From Microbulbifer salipaludis (GTDB lineage: Bacteria > Pseudomonadota > Gammaproteobacteria > Pseudomonadales > Cellvibrionaceae), in the NCBI RefSeq assembly GCF_017303155.1, contig NZ_JAEKJR010000002.1, positions 682,001 through 746,000 on the forward strand: a DNA stretch of 64,000 nt, written 5' to 3'. Every line of letters starts with the position of its first letter. Position 1 is the stretch's first letter. The position numbers were made by a program, and so were the translations under genes. Below are positions 42,906-52,437 of this stretch, piece after piece. The notes under the pieces were generated by a model. The model was not told the DNA's origin, ran no database searches, and saw nothing but the letters and a program-made list of their open reading frames with translations.

Positions 42906-45287
42906 TTAACTTCTCAATACTTCAATCGGATGCTTTTGCGGCCAACCGGCAAACTGCCGGTCCCGCGCCGGGTTTGCATTCCACGGCCAGCATTCCAATC
43001 GATACTGCCCCTCTGCGTGATCCACCACCGCAATTCCGTATCCCTCACTCTTCAGATTGCGGTCGGCGACAAATTTGCCCCAAGTCGTATTGTCATCGCT
43101 GAATTCTGCATGGGTAATCTTCGGATTCGCTGTCGCCAATACGCGCATGTTGTTGCCGAATGGATCGGTAAAGTGTCCCGTATTGGGATCGTCTCCCATG
43201 GCGTTTTCGAGTTTTCCCAAGCCTTCAAACCAGCGTTGCCAGAACGCCGCCGATGCCGGCCCGGAGAAAAACAGCGCACCCGCATTTTCATCGCCCACCG
43301 GAAAAGCGCCACTGTATTGCCGCGCCACCAGCCCGAGGTGCTGGTCACCCGCAAGCACCAGCGCTTTGGCATCCTCCACCAACTGCACTGCGCGGGTGCG
43401 GCCATCGGGCGGATAACAGTTCGCGTCGTAGTCAACCAATCCATTGCCTTCCTCATCCGTCTGCGGTGAACCCCAGATAGAGGCCGTCAGGCAGATTTTT
43501 GGCAGGCCCGGGTCCATACTCGCCCAGTCCCGCAGGAATTGCTCCTGCCGGCGGCCCAGTAACTCGCCCGTAACCGTCAACCGGTCCGCCTCGTAGTCGG
43601 GCGCGGATTTGAATTTTCGGTCCTCGACCATCGCAAAACTGGTGCCGCCGTAAACAAAGTGCGCATAGGTCACCGGGATCCCGTGGCGAATAGGCGTTGG
43701 GTCGTAGGCGTCCGGCGTATGGCTGCTTTGAATGCGGTACACCATTTTCACCAGTTCGATGTCGTGCTTGAAACCACCATCCTCCTCGCGGGGGCCGCCG
43801 GTGGCATCGCCCTTGTTGCCCCACAGGTTCCCCTGCAGGACATCGTGGTCATCCACCAGCAAAATCGATGGACGGTTGCGCACGGATTCACGGAAGGTCC
43901 AGTACCACAGGTACCAGCGGTACAGGGTATCCAGCTTGGCCTGGGGTGTATCGCGGCCGTAGCGGGTGGGGTACGTTTCGTAGTACTGATCCCCGGCGAA
44001 TACATACAGGTCGGGTTGGTGGGTGTCGCAATGGGAAACCAGCGTATTGTGGGGAAAGAAAATGTTGTCTTCGGTGTAGCGACCGAGGATTCGCTCTTCG
44101 GGAATCAGCTTGGTGTAGGCCGGCTCGTCGAGGCTTTTTGCCGTAGGGATAATGCAGGAGTAGAGCGCGATCTTGAGCGGGCGAGACTGGCTTGGATCGC
44201 GAGCAATGGTTCCAGAGTAAAGCGCTTGTGCACTACCTGCGAAGCGGACGCGATATTCGTGATCTTTACTGGCGTCCCAGCCGGCAATGCGGAACGCGGC
44301 AACATAACCATCCTTGATCGGGCGCTCGGCACCTGTCTGCCATTGTTGTTGGCCTACTGCGCGGTATTCCAGAACCGCGTTGGAATTGGCCGCGAGATCA
44401 ATCGGCATGAACTGGGTGGAGAGTTTCAGCACCGCCTGTTTGCCGCTGCAGTTCAGGCTGTGCATACAGCCCATTACCGGGCCGAGTTTACGGTCCGGAT
44501 GGGCTGTGACCTTGTCGCCACCGGTTTCGATATCACTGAACCACCAGCGGGCACCGGCGGCATCGGTAGGTGGAGAAGAAACCAGCATGATGCCGCCGGT
44601 CAATTGTTCTGCCGGCACCTCGGTGCGCACCGCAAAGCCGAACTCCTCGCCACTTTGTGCATCGCTCGCCACCAGTCGCACATCAAAGCGGCCGTTTTCC
44701 ACCGGGTCGATATGGCAGTCCAGCTGGATTTTCCGCTGGCCGACTTGCGAGATACTCACACTGTCTTCCCGCTCCAGGCGGGTAAATCCCATGCTGTTGT
44801 CCTGGTCGGAAAAATCCTGGAAGCCGAGATTACCGCTTTCATCCAGTACCGCCATAAAACCGCCATTGGTGCCGCCCGCACGCTGTGCCAGCGCCGCCCC
44901 CCGGTAATCCAGTTTGCCGGCGCCAACACCCAACAGGAAGCCGCAGAAACCCCTGGTATTGGGTGTCAGTAAACCCACGCGAGCGCGAATACGACCAGGC
45001 TTGTGCGTGTTCGCCAGTTCCCGCGTCAGGATCGCGGCAGTTCGCACCTCATAGGTTTTGTCGCCCTGCAGGCACTCCAGGCGCCCGTTGTTGCAATGCC
45101 AATCCTGCAGGCGGTTGCCCCACAGGTGGCCGCCCAGCCAGTGTTGGGTGCCACTTGGCAGACGGCCAAGCGGTGTGGTCTCCACCAGCTTCGGGCGCGC
45201 CGCCGCCATGGCTACGGCAAGGGAAGGGGAGATGGCTGGTGCGAGGGCGGCACTGGAGCCGAGTTTCAGAAAGCTTCTTCTTTTCAT
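42906..45287 (-). CDS. PhoD-like alkaline phosphatase/phosphodiesterase with N-terminal beta-sandwich
   Basis: This 793-aa exported enzyme begins with a Tat-type signal (MKRRSFLKLGSSAALAPA). About 240 residues follow that look like a laminin-G/concanavalin-type beta-sandwich (FCGFLLGVGAGKLDYRGA). A PhoD-like metallophosphoesterase domain occupies about residues 355-780: PDLYVFAGDQYYETYP, ILLVDDHDVLQGNLWG and KALVLAGDQHLGLVARQYSG carry the metal-binding Asp and His. It would cleave phosphate esters or diesters in the periplasm. It starts 29 bp after the sugar kinase, on the same strand, so it belongs to the agar locus transcript. Confidence 0.8.
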   Translation of the reverse strand: MKRRSFLKLGSSAALAPAISPSLAVAMAAARPKLVETTPLGRLPSGTQHWLGGHLWGNRLQDWHCNNGRLECLQGDKTYEVRTAAILTRELANTHKPGRIRARVGLLTPNTRGFCGFLLGVGAGKLDYRGAALAQRAGGTNGGFMAVLDESGNLGFQDFSDQDNSMGFTRLEREDSVSISQVGQRKIQLDCHIDPVENGRFDVRLVASDAQSGEEFGFAVRTEVPAEQLTGGIMLVSSPPTDAAGARWWFSDIETGGDKVTAHPDRKLGPVMGCMHSLNCSGKQAVLKLSTQFMPIDLAANSNAVLEYRAVGQQQWQTGAERPIKDGYVAAFRIAGWDASKDHEYRVRFAGSAQALYSGTIARDPSQSRPLKIALYSCIIPTAKSLDEPAYTKLIPEERILGRYTEDNIFFPHNTLVSHCDTHQPDLYVFAGDQYYETYPTRYGRDTPQAKLDTLYRWYLWYWTFRESVRNRPSILLVDDHDVLQGNLWGNKGDATGGPREEDGGFKHDIELVKMVYRIQSSHTPDAYDPTPIRHGIPVTYAHFVYGGTSFAMVEDRKFKSAPDYEADRLTVTGELLGRRQEQFLRDWASMDPGLPKICLTASIWGSPQTDEEGNGLVDYDANCYPPDGRTRAVQLVEDAKALVLAGDQHLGLVARQYSGAFPVGDENAGALFFSGPASAAFWQRWFEGLGKLENAMGDDPNTGHFTDPFGNNMRVLATANPKITHAEFSDDNTTWGKFVADRNLKSEGYGIAVVDHAEGQYRLECWPWNANPARDRQFAGWPQKHPIEVLRS

Positions 45288-45316
45288 TGGCCAGGATTCC
45301 GTCTATCTGAATGGGT

Positions 45317-46309
45317 TTACTGTCCGATGAGTTCGGGGGTGGCCCGTGTGGTCCGTTTGACCAAGGCGCGATTGAATACCGCGGAATCCATTAACGCCCC
45401 TTGGTGTTGAATGACCAGCGCAGAGACCTTGGCCGCCCGGGCAATGGCGGCACGCGGGCTCAAGCCCTGGCTGCGATAGGCGAGATAGGAGCCATTGAAC
45501 GAATCCCCAGCGGCCGTGGTATCCACCACCCGTTCAACCGGCGTAATCGGTTCCACAAAGCGCTCAAAAGGGCCGCGATAGCAGACGCCATTGGGGCCGT
45601 CTTTGATGACCAGCTCCTCAATATCAAACCCTTGCAGGAAGTCACACGCACCCCTAAAGTCTTTTACCCCGTACAGCACCTCAAGATCCTCGATACCCGG
45701 TAGTGCCAGGTGTGCGTACTCAAATGCCCGCGCATACTCCGTTCGGGTCTCTTTGGCCGAGGTCCACAGCTTGGGACGATAGTTGGGGTCAAATACGATG
45801 CGGGTGCCTGCGCTGTGCAGTTGCTCCACAAGCTCCCAGAAGGCGGGGCGCGTACCGGGGCTCAAAACGGCCAGCGAAATCCCGCTGAAAAAGAACAGGT
45901 CCGGGCCAGGAGCGATACCGCAGGGCAGGTACCCGCCATCGCCGGCTACGTGCGTGGACTCGCGAAATAGTGGCATCACCTCGCGGGCCGCAGAGTCTGA
46001 GCGCCAGTAGCTGAAGCCGCGCTCGCCCTCGCTATCGGTGTTCACCATATAGAGACCCAGCTGGCGGGTAGGGTGGCGGAATACCAGTGAGGTATCGATG
46101 GATTCTTGCTTCAGGGCAGCCACCAACCCAAGGCTTGCCGCATCGTGGCCCACCGCCGTCATCAGGCGCACCCGGTCACCGGGACTGGCCAGCCTCTTGA
46201 AGTACACCGCCACGCTGTGTACATCGCCCGCAAACGACTGCTGGAACAACCCGGGCCCACGCTGGCTGAACTCCACCATGCTCTCTCCCAGAATTACCAG
46301 ATCTGTCAT
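45317..46309 (-). CDS. kdgK: PfkB-type sugar kinase, 2-keto-3-deoxygluconate/galactonate kinase-like
   Basis: This 330-aa ribokinase-family enzyme is closest in pattern to KDG kinases, which phosphorylate 2-keto-3-deoxy sugar acids at O6. Evidence is the N-terminal DLVILGESMVEFSQ, GDVHSVAVYFKRL, the family signature with the catalytic Asp DTTAAGDSFNGSYLA, and LVIKDGPNGV before it. In agar degraders, 3,6-anhydrogalactose and galactose breakdown yields 2-keto-3-deoxygalactonate, which needs this kinase. AGGTGA lies 5 bases before the ATG. It is divergent from the TonB receptor and carries an operator-like palindrome upstream. The exact stereo-substrate is inferred from context. Confidence 0.78.
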   Translation of the reverse strand: MTDLVILGESMVEFSQRGPGLFQQSFAGDVHSVAVYFKRLASPGDRVRLMTAVGHDAASLGLVAALKQESIDTSLVFRHPTRQLGLYMVNTDSEGERGFSYWRSDSAAREVMPLFRESTHVAGDGGYLPCGIAPGPDLFFFSGISLAVLSPGTRPAFWELVEQLHSAGTRIVFDPNYRPKLWTSAKETRTEYARAFEYAHLALPGIEDLEVLYGVKDFRGACDFLQGFDIEELVIKDGPNGVCYRGPFERFVEPITPVERVVDTTAAGDSFNGSYLAYRSQGLSPRAAIARAAKVSALVIQHQGALMDSAVFNRALVKRTTRATPELIGQ

Positions 46310-46459
46310 ATCAGTCACCTTTATACGTTGCCTTATACCCGCCATCTGGGACAATTTGTGCCATTAAATGAAGTAATGACAGAAAGGTCAGGTCTTGTCT
46401 GCGGCGAGTGCCCGGGAGGAGGGGGCTTGCACCTTTACTCCCTCAGAGTGACCTTGTAA

Positions 46460-46471
46460 ATTGTCAACAAC
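46460..46471. promoter_or_regulatory. Operator-like site upstream of the sugar kinase
   Basis: ATTGTCAACAAC matches the shared palindrome ATTGTTAACAAT at 10 of 12 bases. On the minus strand it abuts a TTTACA that may be the -35 of the kinase promoter. Confidence 0.45.
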
Positions 46472-46598
46472 GGGCTGCGAAAAAAGTAGTGGTTCGTAAA
46501 AAAATCATTACAAAACAATAATTTAAAAGATCGACGCTCGGATCGGCGCGATCGGACGGCTGACGCCCCTTTCACCACACATTAAACAACGGATTAAA

Positions 46599-46610
46599 AT
46601 TGTTAACAAT
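46599..46610. promoter_or_regulatory. Operator-like palindrome upstream of the TonB receptor
   Basis: ATTGTTAACAAT is a perfect 12-bp palindrome. It ends 6 bp before the receptor -35 box. Confidence 0.65.
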
Positions 46611-46616
46611 CAACAG

Positions 46617-46646
46617 TTGACATGGTTTCCGGGGTTGGTGGATGAT
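46617..46646 (+). promoter_or_regulatory. Predicted promoter of the TonB receptor
   Basis: A perfect TTGACA and a GATGAT (4 of 6) are separated by 18 bp. The leader would be about 125 nt. Confidence 0.5.
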
Positions 46647-46778
46647 TGAGCCATCGATGGAAGAAACCCCACAACCTAACAATTGGGTCTTCTTTCGAAA
46701 TCTAGGGGCGGCGCCACTAGCGGTATTGGTGAATGCCGAATTGATAATAAAAATGCGATCCGATGGAGAGAGATAGCC

Positions 46779-49700
46779 ATGTCTACGTCCACTGTACGTA
46801 ATCGCTTCCGTATGTCTGCACTGTCAGTTGCTGTATTGTCCGTTTGCAGCGGCCAGGCAATGGCGCAGGAAACAGAAGACCAAAGCCAATACGAAGCACT
46901 TGAAGAAGTTCAGGTGACTGGTATTCGCGCGAGTATCGAGAAGTCTATTGATGACAAGCGCTACGGCGGCAACATCAAAGACACGATCAATGCCGAAGAC
47001 ATCGGCAAAACCACCGACCAGAACATCGCAGAAGCGCTGTCCCGTGTGACCGGGGTTTCCGCACAGACTTCTGACGGTGAGGGCACCACCATTACCGTGC
47101 GTGGCGCCAATGCGCAGCAGAACAACATCAGTCTGAACGGTGTGCAGCTTGGCTCTACCGGATTCAGCCAGGCGGTGGACCTGTCTGCCTACTCTGCGGA
47201 CATTCTTTCCAAGATCGAAGTCGTCAAGACACCCAGTGCGGACCATGACGAAGGTTCTCTGGGCGCGAACGTGAATCTGGTCAGCGCCAAGCCGCTGGAA
47301 GTCAACGAAGGTCTGAATCTCACTGGTCAGGGGCGTTACAACGACCTCTCCGAAAAAGAAGATCACAAGGCCTCCGTTTCTTACTCGGGCAAGTTCCTGA
47401 ACAACACCTTCGGCGTACTGGTTACCGCATTTGACGAGACCAACTCGGTTCGTAAAGACCAGTTCGTCCAGGAAAACTGGATTTCCCGAACCTCCCAGCG
47501 TGCCACCGACCAAAATGGCAATATCGTTAATGATGTTACCGGCTTGGTGCCGTACAACACGAAGATGCAGCTGCATCAGAATGACCGCGACCGCCAGGGT
47601 GTGAATGTTGGCCTGCAGTGGGCGGCAACCGACGCGACAGAAGTAAACGCCAACTTGAGCTGGAACAAGCAGGACATCGACAGCACCATGCACGAGGTCA
47701 AGACCCGTGCCGGCGATTTCTGGACGTACAACAATATGGTGGAAGGGGAGGACTACCTCTGGACTGGCCCGGCTTCCTGGACCGACCCCCAAGAGGAATG
47801 GCACACTTATAACTCTGACACCCGCACGTTTACCAAATACCTGAACCGCAGTGCCCTGGGTGACCTGTCGCAGGCGGAAAATAAATTCACCAATGAAAAC
47901 CGTATTTTCTCATTGGATGTGAATCATGAGCTGAATGATTCCGTTGTGGTCAGCGGTGGTGTGAATTATTCGAAAGCAGAAGAAATTCCGGATCAGGCAC
48001 TGTATGTAAACATGCAGAACTATCGCCGCGTTAATGCGTGGTTGACTCGCTTCGCGCCTCCCGGAGAAGCCGAGCCTGTCGGCTACGATTGTACTTCCGG
48101 TAAATGTAATCTGGTTGCTGGTGAAGGCTTTGTAGACTACGGTGCCGTACTGCACCCTGACCCCAACGCGCTGTGGGACAACTCTTCGACCACGGGTTTC
48201 AACCCGGATGACCTTGCCGCGCAACATGTTTCTTTCCTTTCTCGTACCGTGCGCGAGGTTTCAGACACCCAGCAGGCCGCCTACTTTGATGTGGACTGGG
48301 ATGTAGATTTCGCCGGTGTGCACAAGCTTGAATTTGGTGCTAAAGCGTCGTCCCGGGAAAAGTACGTCGACAACCAGGCAGGTCAGTTCAACTCCATCGG
48401 CGAAGGTGTCATTGTTACCGACCCTGAGACCGGACAGACCTATACCATTGTTGAGGGTATTACTGATATCGACGGTACCTTTATCACCAATGGTGACCTT
48501 GGTGTTGACGATTTCATGAGCTCCCTGGGCTATGACCGCAACAATGTGACCGACGGCTGGCAAACTATTTCCGCGGAGCGTGCGTTTGAAGTTGCGTTGA
48601 ACAATCCGGCGGCGGAATTCATCCCCGACGATACCGAAACCCGCTCAGCAGAGCTGGATACGCAAGCGCTGTACTTCAAAGCCAACTTCTCGTTCCTGGA
48701 TGAAGCGCTGAGCGGTGACATTGGTCTGCGCTACGTGAATACCACCGTGGACACCAGCGGCTATTCCGGTGTGAATTTCCATAGTAGTACCGGCAACCTC
48801 GGCCGAGTTATGGATGTGTTTACCCTGCGTGATCTGCGAGACAGCTCTAACCCAGCTTGTGCGCCAGTACTCGACTACGGCAACCCGATCATTCTGGATG
48901 ATCCTTCGACTCCGGATATCGATGAGGGCAACGTTGGTGGTGACCCGCAGAACCAGGAAGAGCTGCGCTGGTCACGTGTAGACGGCTTGGGTTGGGATAC
49001 CAAAGGTACTGCAGACCGCTCTGATGACACACCCATCGCTGCGCAGGGCCCGTGTTACGACGAGTTTGCGGTGCGTGGCAACATGAACGAATACATGTTG
49101 TGGCGTCATTCCGATGTATCGACCGAGTCCAACTATATCTACGGTGCTCGCGACGCCGATGGCAACCCAATTGCAGAAGATCGTAGCTTGCGCTCCTTCG
49201 CGGTAACCGGCGAACATGATTACAACGTGTTGCTGCCGAGCCTGAACCTGAACTACGTAATCAACGATGAGATGGTTGGCCGCTTCGCGGTGTCCAGAAC
49301 CATGTCACGCCCGCAGATCGACTCACTGCGCCCGGGCTTCAAAGTTCGGGAAACCGTTTGGACCGACGAAAACGGTACCGGCAACGCGATTACTTTGACC
49401 AACACCAAGCTTGATCCTCTCGAGTCCAATAACCTGGATCTGTCGTTTGAGTGGTACTTCGCAGAAAACTCCATGCTCGCCGCGGGTCTGTTCTATAAGG
49501 ATATGACCAACTTCGAGGAGTCGCAGACTATCGTGACCTACATGGACGATCTGCGTGAGTTGGGTCTGGACGAGAATGCCCAGCCTTACGATACGGCGGA
49601 CTTGGTCAAGACCGCCGGTGATCTTGAAGGCTGTATGCCCCGCCGTATCGAGGGTGTTGCGGAATACGATGAAGACTGGCTGCACTCCGACGACTTGACG

Positions 49701-50303
49701 GACCTCTGTGCCAAGTTCCAGACCACCAGCGTCACCAACGGTAAGGGTGCCGAAATTAGAGGTGTAGAGCTGCAGTACACCCAAACCTACGACATGCTTC
49801 CGGGCGTATTCGCAGGGCTGGGTACTATGTTTAACTACACCTATCAGGATAGTGCCTACGATCAGGAAGTTTCTTCCCTGGATCCCAGCCTGATTTTGCC
49901 TGAACTGCCGGTAGCCTACACGCCGGAGCACAGCTATAACGCGACCGTGTTCTGGGAGATGAATGGCCACCAGTTGCGCCTGGCTTATCAGGGCACTTCT
50001 GACCAGTTAGCTCGACGTGTGTGGGACAATGGCTCGCTGTGGCAGGAAGGTCGCGGCACGCTGGATCTTTCCGCAAGCTACGCGCTGACGGATAATGTAA
50101 CCCTGTCTTTCAACGCAGTTAACCTGACCGATGAGAAGGTTCGCCACTACTACACCAGCCGCTTTATCCAGCTTCCGGATGAAAACGGTAACCTGATTGC
50201 CTTTGACGAGGGGAACCCGCTTGATGGTGGTTACAAAGGACGCACCGCGGAAGAGTACAAAACCGGCACTTTCTACCGCTTTGGTATCCAGGCGCGCTTC
50301 TAA
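46779..50303 (+). CDS. TonB-dependent receptor (TIGR01782 type), likely agar-oligosaccharide uptake
   Basis: This 1174-aa outer-membrane receptor has a signal peptide (about residues 1-30, ending GQAMAQE), a plug domain with LEEVQVTGIRASIEKSID and VRGANAQQNNISLNG, then a large barrel ending FYRFGIQARF with terminal Phe. It belongs to the large Xanthomonas/Caulobacter-type receptors that import plant and algal sugars. Its place between a KDG-type kinase and GH86 genes indicates a galactan oligosaccharide as ligand. GGAGAGAG lies before the ATG. A strong terminator follows directly, so the downstream genes may be reached only by readthrough. Confidence 0.9.
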   Translation: MSTSTVRNRFRMSALSVAVLSVCSGQAMAQETEDQSQYEALEEVQVTGIRASIEKSIDDKRYGGNIKDTINAEDIGKTTDQNIAEALSRVTGVSAQTSDGEGTTITVRGANAQQNNISLNGVQLGSTGFSQAVDLSAYSADILSKIEVVKTPSADHDEGSLGANVNLVSAKPLEVNEGLNLTGQGRYNDLSEKEDHKASVSYSGKFLNNTFGVLVTAFDETNSVRKDQFVQENWISRTSQRATDQNGNIVNDVTGLVPYNTKMQLHQNDRDRQGVNVGLQWAATDATEVNANLSWNKQDIDSTMHEVKTRAGDFWTYNNMVEGEDYLWTGPASWTDPQEEWHTYNSDTRTFTKYLNRSALGDLSQAENKFTNENRIFSLDVNHELNDSVVVSGGVNYSKAEEIPDQALYVNMQNYRRVNAWLTRFAPPGEAEPVGYDCTSGKCNLVAGEGFVDYGAVLHPDPNALWDNSSTTGFNPDDLAAQHVSFLSRTVREVSDTQQAAYFDVDWDVDFAGVHKLEFGAKASSREKYVDNQAGQFNSIGEGVIVTDPETGQTYTIVEGITDIDGTFITNGDLGVDDFMSSLGYDRNNVTDGWQTISAERAFEVALNNPAAEFIPDDTETRSAELDTQALYFKANFSFLDEALSGDIGLRYVNTTVDTSGYSGVNFHSSTGNLGRVMDVFTLRDLRDSSNPACAPVLDYGNPIILDDPSTPDIDEGNVGGDPQNQEELRWSRVDGLGWDTKGTADRSDDTPIAAQGPCYDEFAVRGNMNEYMLWRHSDVSTESNYIYGARDADGNPIAEDRSLRSFAVTGEHDYNVLLPSLNLNYVINDEMVGRFAVSRTMSRPQIDSLRPGFKVRETVWTDENGTGNAITLTNTKLDPLESNNLDLSFEWYFAENSMLAAGLFYKDMTNFEESQTIVTYMDDLRELGLDENAQPYDTADLVKTAGDLEGCMPRRIEGVAEYDEDWLHSDDLTDLCAKFQTTSVTNGKGAEIRGVELQYTQTYDMLPGVFAGLGTMFNYTYQDSAYDQEVSSLDPSLILPELPVAYTPEHSYNATVFWEMNGHQLRLAYQGTSDQLARRVWDNGSLWQEGRGTLDLSASYALTDNVTLSFNAVNLTDEKVRHYYTSRFIQLPDENGNLIAFDEGNPLDGGYKGRTAEEYKTGTFYRFGIQARF

Positions 50304-50337
50304 CTCTCTCACAGTTGTACATTTGTCATCTTGATTG

Positions 50338-50368
50338 GGCCGCGCCTGGAAACAGGCGCGGCTTTTTT
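50338..50368 (+). terminator. Terminator between the TonB receptor and the halogenase-like gene
   Basis: CCGCGCCTG-GAAA-CAGGCGCGG is a perfect stem with a GAAA loop followed by six T. It ends only four bases before the next ATG. Confidence 0.88.
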
Positions 50369-50372
50369 GCTT

Positions 50373-51896
50373 ATGAAAAAAAAGAAATTGATCATTGTTG
50401 GCGGCGGTACCGCTGGCTGGATGTCCGCGCTGATGCTGCAAAAAGCAATGGGAGATACCTGGTCTATCGAATTAATCGAGTCCAGTAAGCGCGGAATCAT
50501 TGGCGTCGGTGAGGGATCTACCCCGGCATTGAAGACATTTTTCGATGACGTGGATATTGCCGAATCAGACTGGATGCCCGCGTGCAGTGCGACCTATAAA
50601 ACCGGGATTACCTTTGACCGCTGGTCTGAGAAGCCGGGGTATGAAAGTTACTTTCATCCATTTTTCAGCCATTTTGACCGCGACCACGCCAAAGCACTCA
50701 TCCACAATTCGCACCTGCGACGCGCAGGTAAAGATGTTCATGCGCACCCGGATGTCTTCGCCTACAACCACTATCTTGCCGAACGGAAGCTTTCACCGGT
50801 TACGCCCTACCACTTTCCGTTTGAGGTGCAGTACGGATATCACTTCGATGCCGGGTTGCTTGCCAAATTCCTGAAGCGAACAGCCCTAGAACGGGGAGTG
50901 CTGCACCAGGATGCGTTGATCCTTGAAGCGGAGCGGACCCCGGAGGGAGAGATCGCGGCAGTCATCGATGAGGCAGGTCAACGCTTTGCGGGTGACTGGT
51001 TTATTGATTGTTCCGGTTTTGCTGCGTTGTTAATTGGTGATGCATTGGATACGCCGTTTTTGAGTTATGCACAAACTCTCTGGAATGACAGTGCAGTCAC
51101 GCTGGCCATGCCAGCAGAACGAGAGCCATCCTGTGAGACGGTGTCGACGGCGTTGAGTTGCGGCTGGGCATGGCGAATACCACTGCAAAGCCGTGTTGGG
51201 TACGGCTACGTATACAGTAGCCGGTATCAGAGCCGTGAGGATGCTGAGGAAGAGCTGCGTGCTCATGCGGGGGCAGGTTTGTCCGTAGAGGCCCGGCATC
51301 TGGAAATGCGGATCGGTCGGCGGCAGGCACACTGGGTAAAGAACTGCGTGGCTGTTGGTTTATCGCAAGGGTTCATTGAGCCACTGGAGGCGACGTCACT
51401 TGCATTAACGCAGCAGACGCTGACGCGGTTTATTCACGCGTTTAAGGATGGGAATACGGGTGACGAGTTCCGGGAGATTTTCAATCGTGCGGTGAATAAG
51501 AGTTACGATGATGTCAGGGATTACATCTCGGTGCACTTCCTAACGAATAGTCGTAGTGATTCGGATTACTGGATCGATAACCGGGAAAAGCCCGGACCTG
51601 CGAGTAAAGCAGTCAGTGCGGTATTTAATTGCTGGTTTGATAACGGGGATCTTCCCGGTTTGCTGAAACACTTGAAAATCGACGGTGCCTACAGCAACCA
51701 TTCATGGCACTACATTCTTTGCGGAATGGGACTGTTCCCCCATTCAGACTCCTTGAGCCAGCCGACCGCCGAAGAGATTTCGAAAATTGACCTCGATAAG
51801 TTCAGGGGCTTTTTTAGTCGATGTGCGTTAAACCATGCGTCGCATGGCGAGGCACTCGAAGCTATGGCACGCAATGACGAGCATCTATCGGTGTGA
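50373..51896 (+). CDS. Flavin-dependent tryptophan halogenase-like protein
   Basis: This 507-aa protein has the fold of FAD-dependent tryptophan halogenases. The FAD loop is IIVGGGTAGW. The diagnostic WxWxIP motif is at W265-A-W267-R-I-P. The Lys for the haloamine (K79 of PrnA) aligns with K76 in YKTGITF, and the Glu of PrnA (E346) with E339 in EPLEATS. Halogenase-like proteins next to large TonB receptors are common in sugar loci of marine bacteria, but their substrates are unknown. The start MKKKKLI directly follows a terminator and has no Shine-Dalgarno; a TTG at 50331 is an alternative. Confidence 0.85.
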   Translation: MKKKKLIIVGGGTAGWMSALMLQKAMGDTWSIELIESSKRGIIGVGEGSTPALKTFFDDVDIAESDWMPACSATYKTGITFDRWSEKPGYESYFHPFFSHFDRDHAKALIHNSHLRRAGKDVHAHPDVFAYNHYLAERKLSPVTPYHFPFEVQYGYHFDAGLLAKFLKRTALERGVLHQDALILEAERTPEGEIAAVIDEAGQRFAGDWFIDCSGFAALLIGDALDTPFLSYAQTLWNDSAVTLAMPAEREPSCETVSTALSCGWAWRIPLQSRVGYGYVYSSRYQSREDAEEELRAHAGAGLSVEARHLEMRIGRRQAHWVKNCVAVGLSQGFIEPLEATSLALTQQTLTRFIHAFKDGNTGDEFREIFNRAVNKSYDDVRDYISVHFLTNSRSDSDYWIDNREKPGPASKAVSAVFNCWFDNGDLPGLLKHLKIDGAYSNHSWHYILCGMGLFPHSDSLSQPTAEEISKIDLDKFRGFFSRCALNHASHGEALEAMARNDEHLSV

Positions 51897-51899
51897 ACA

Positions 51900-52427
51900 A
51901 TGGATAGAAGAGATTTCCTGCTGGGTATGTCCGCTATTCTCGGGTGTAGTGTCCCATCACTAGATGTGGCCGCCCTGGAGAGCGCTCTGAAATTTAGTGG
52001 CCAGTCAACCGGGTTCCTAAGGGATATTGAACTGAGCTATGTGAGCAGAATTGCGGATACCATCATTCCAGAAACTGATACGCCGTCGGCAAGTCAAGTA
52101 GGTGTGGCCGACTACATCGATTTCTATCTACACGATTTTCTGCCGGCAAGGCAAGCTCAACAGTTCGTTCTGGGGCTGCATGGTATGACGGGCTCCATGC
52201 AGGAATTCCTGACGCTTTCGGTCGATCGACAACTTGCCGTGATTCAGGATCTGGATGATCGACTTGATACGGACCAAGAGAATTCCACGTTTAAGAAGCT
52301 GAAGGAATTGGTAGTGATTGGCTATTATACCTCTCAGGCCGGCGCTACCCAGGCTCTAGGTTACGACCCTATTCCAGGACCTTATAAAGAAATAAAGCTG
52401 GCGGAAGTTGGCCGAGCCTGGCTGTAA
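51900..52427 (+). CDS. Gluconate 2-dehydrogenase subunit 3-like small subunit, Tat-exported
   Basis: This 175-aa protein matches the small subunit found with GMC-type sugar dehydrogenases. A Tat-like signal with RRDFLLGMSAILG begins the chain, and the core SYVSRIADTIIPETDTPSASQVGVADYID is the family signature. In characterised complexes this subunit carries the flavoprotein across the inner membrane. The gene starts 3 bp after the halogenase-like stop and ends 10 bp before the GMC gene, so the three are co-translated. Confidence 0.88.
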   Translation: MDRRDFLLGMSAILGCSVPSLDVAALESALKFSGQSTGFLRDIELSYVSRIADTIIPETDTPSASQVGVADYIDFYLHDFLPARQAQQFVLGLHGMTGSMQEFLTLSVDRQLAVIQDLDDRLDTDQENSTFKKLKELVVIGYYTSQAGATQALGYDPIPGPYKEIKLAEVGRAWL

Positions 52428-52437
52428 GAAAGCTGAT

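Larger units (their letters stand above)
46310..46778. other. Divergent control region of the agar locus
   Basis: No gene is present between the sugar kinase and the TonB receptor. The region holds two palindromic operator-like sites, one near each gene, and a readable receptor promoter. Confidence 0.7.

Noticed and set aside
43659..44972. 437-codon plus-strand open frame opposite the PhoD-like gene
   Set aside because: It is the antisense of conserved metallophosphoesterase motifs, and no ribosome site or domain was seen.
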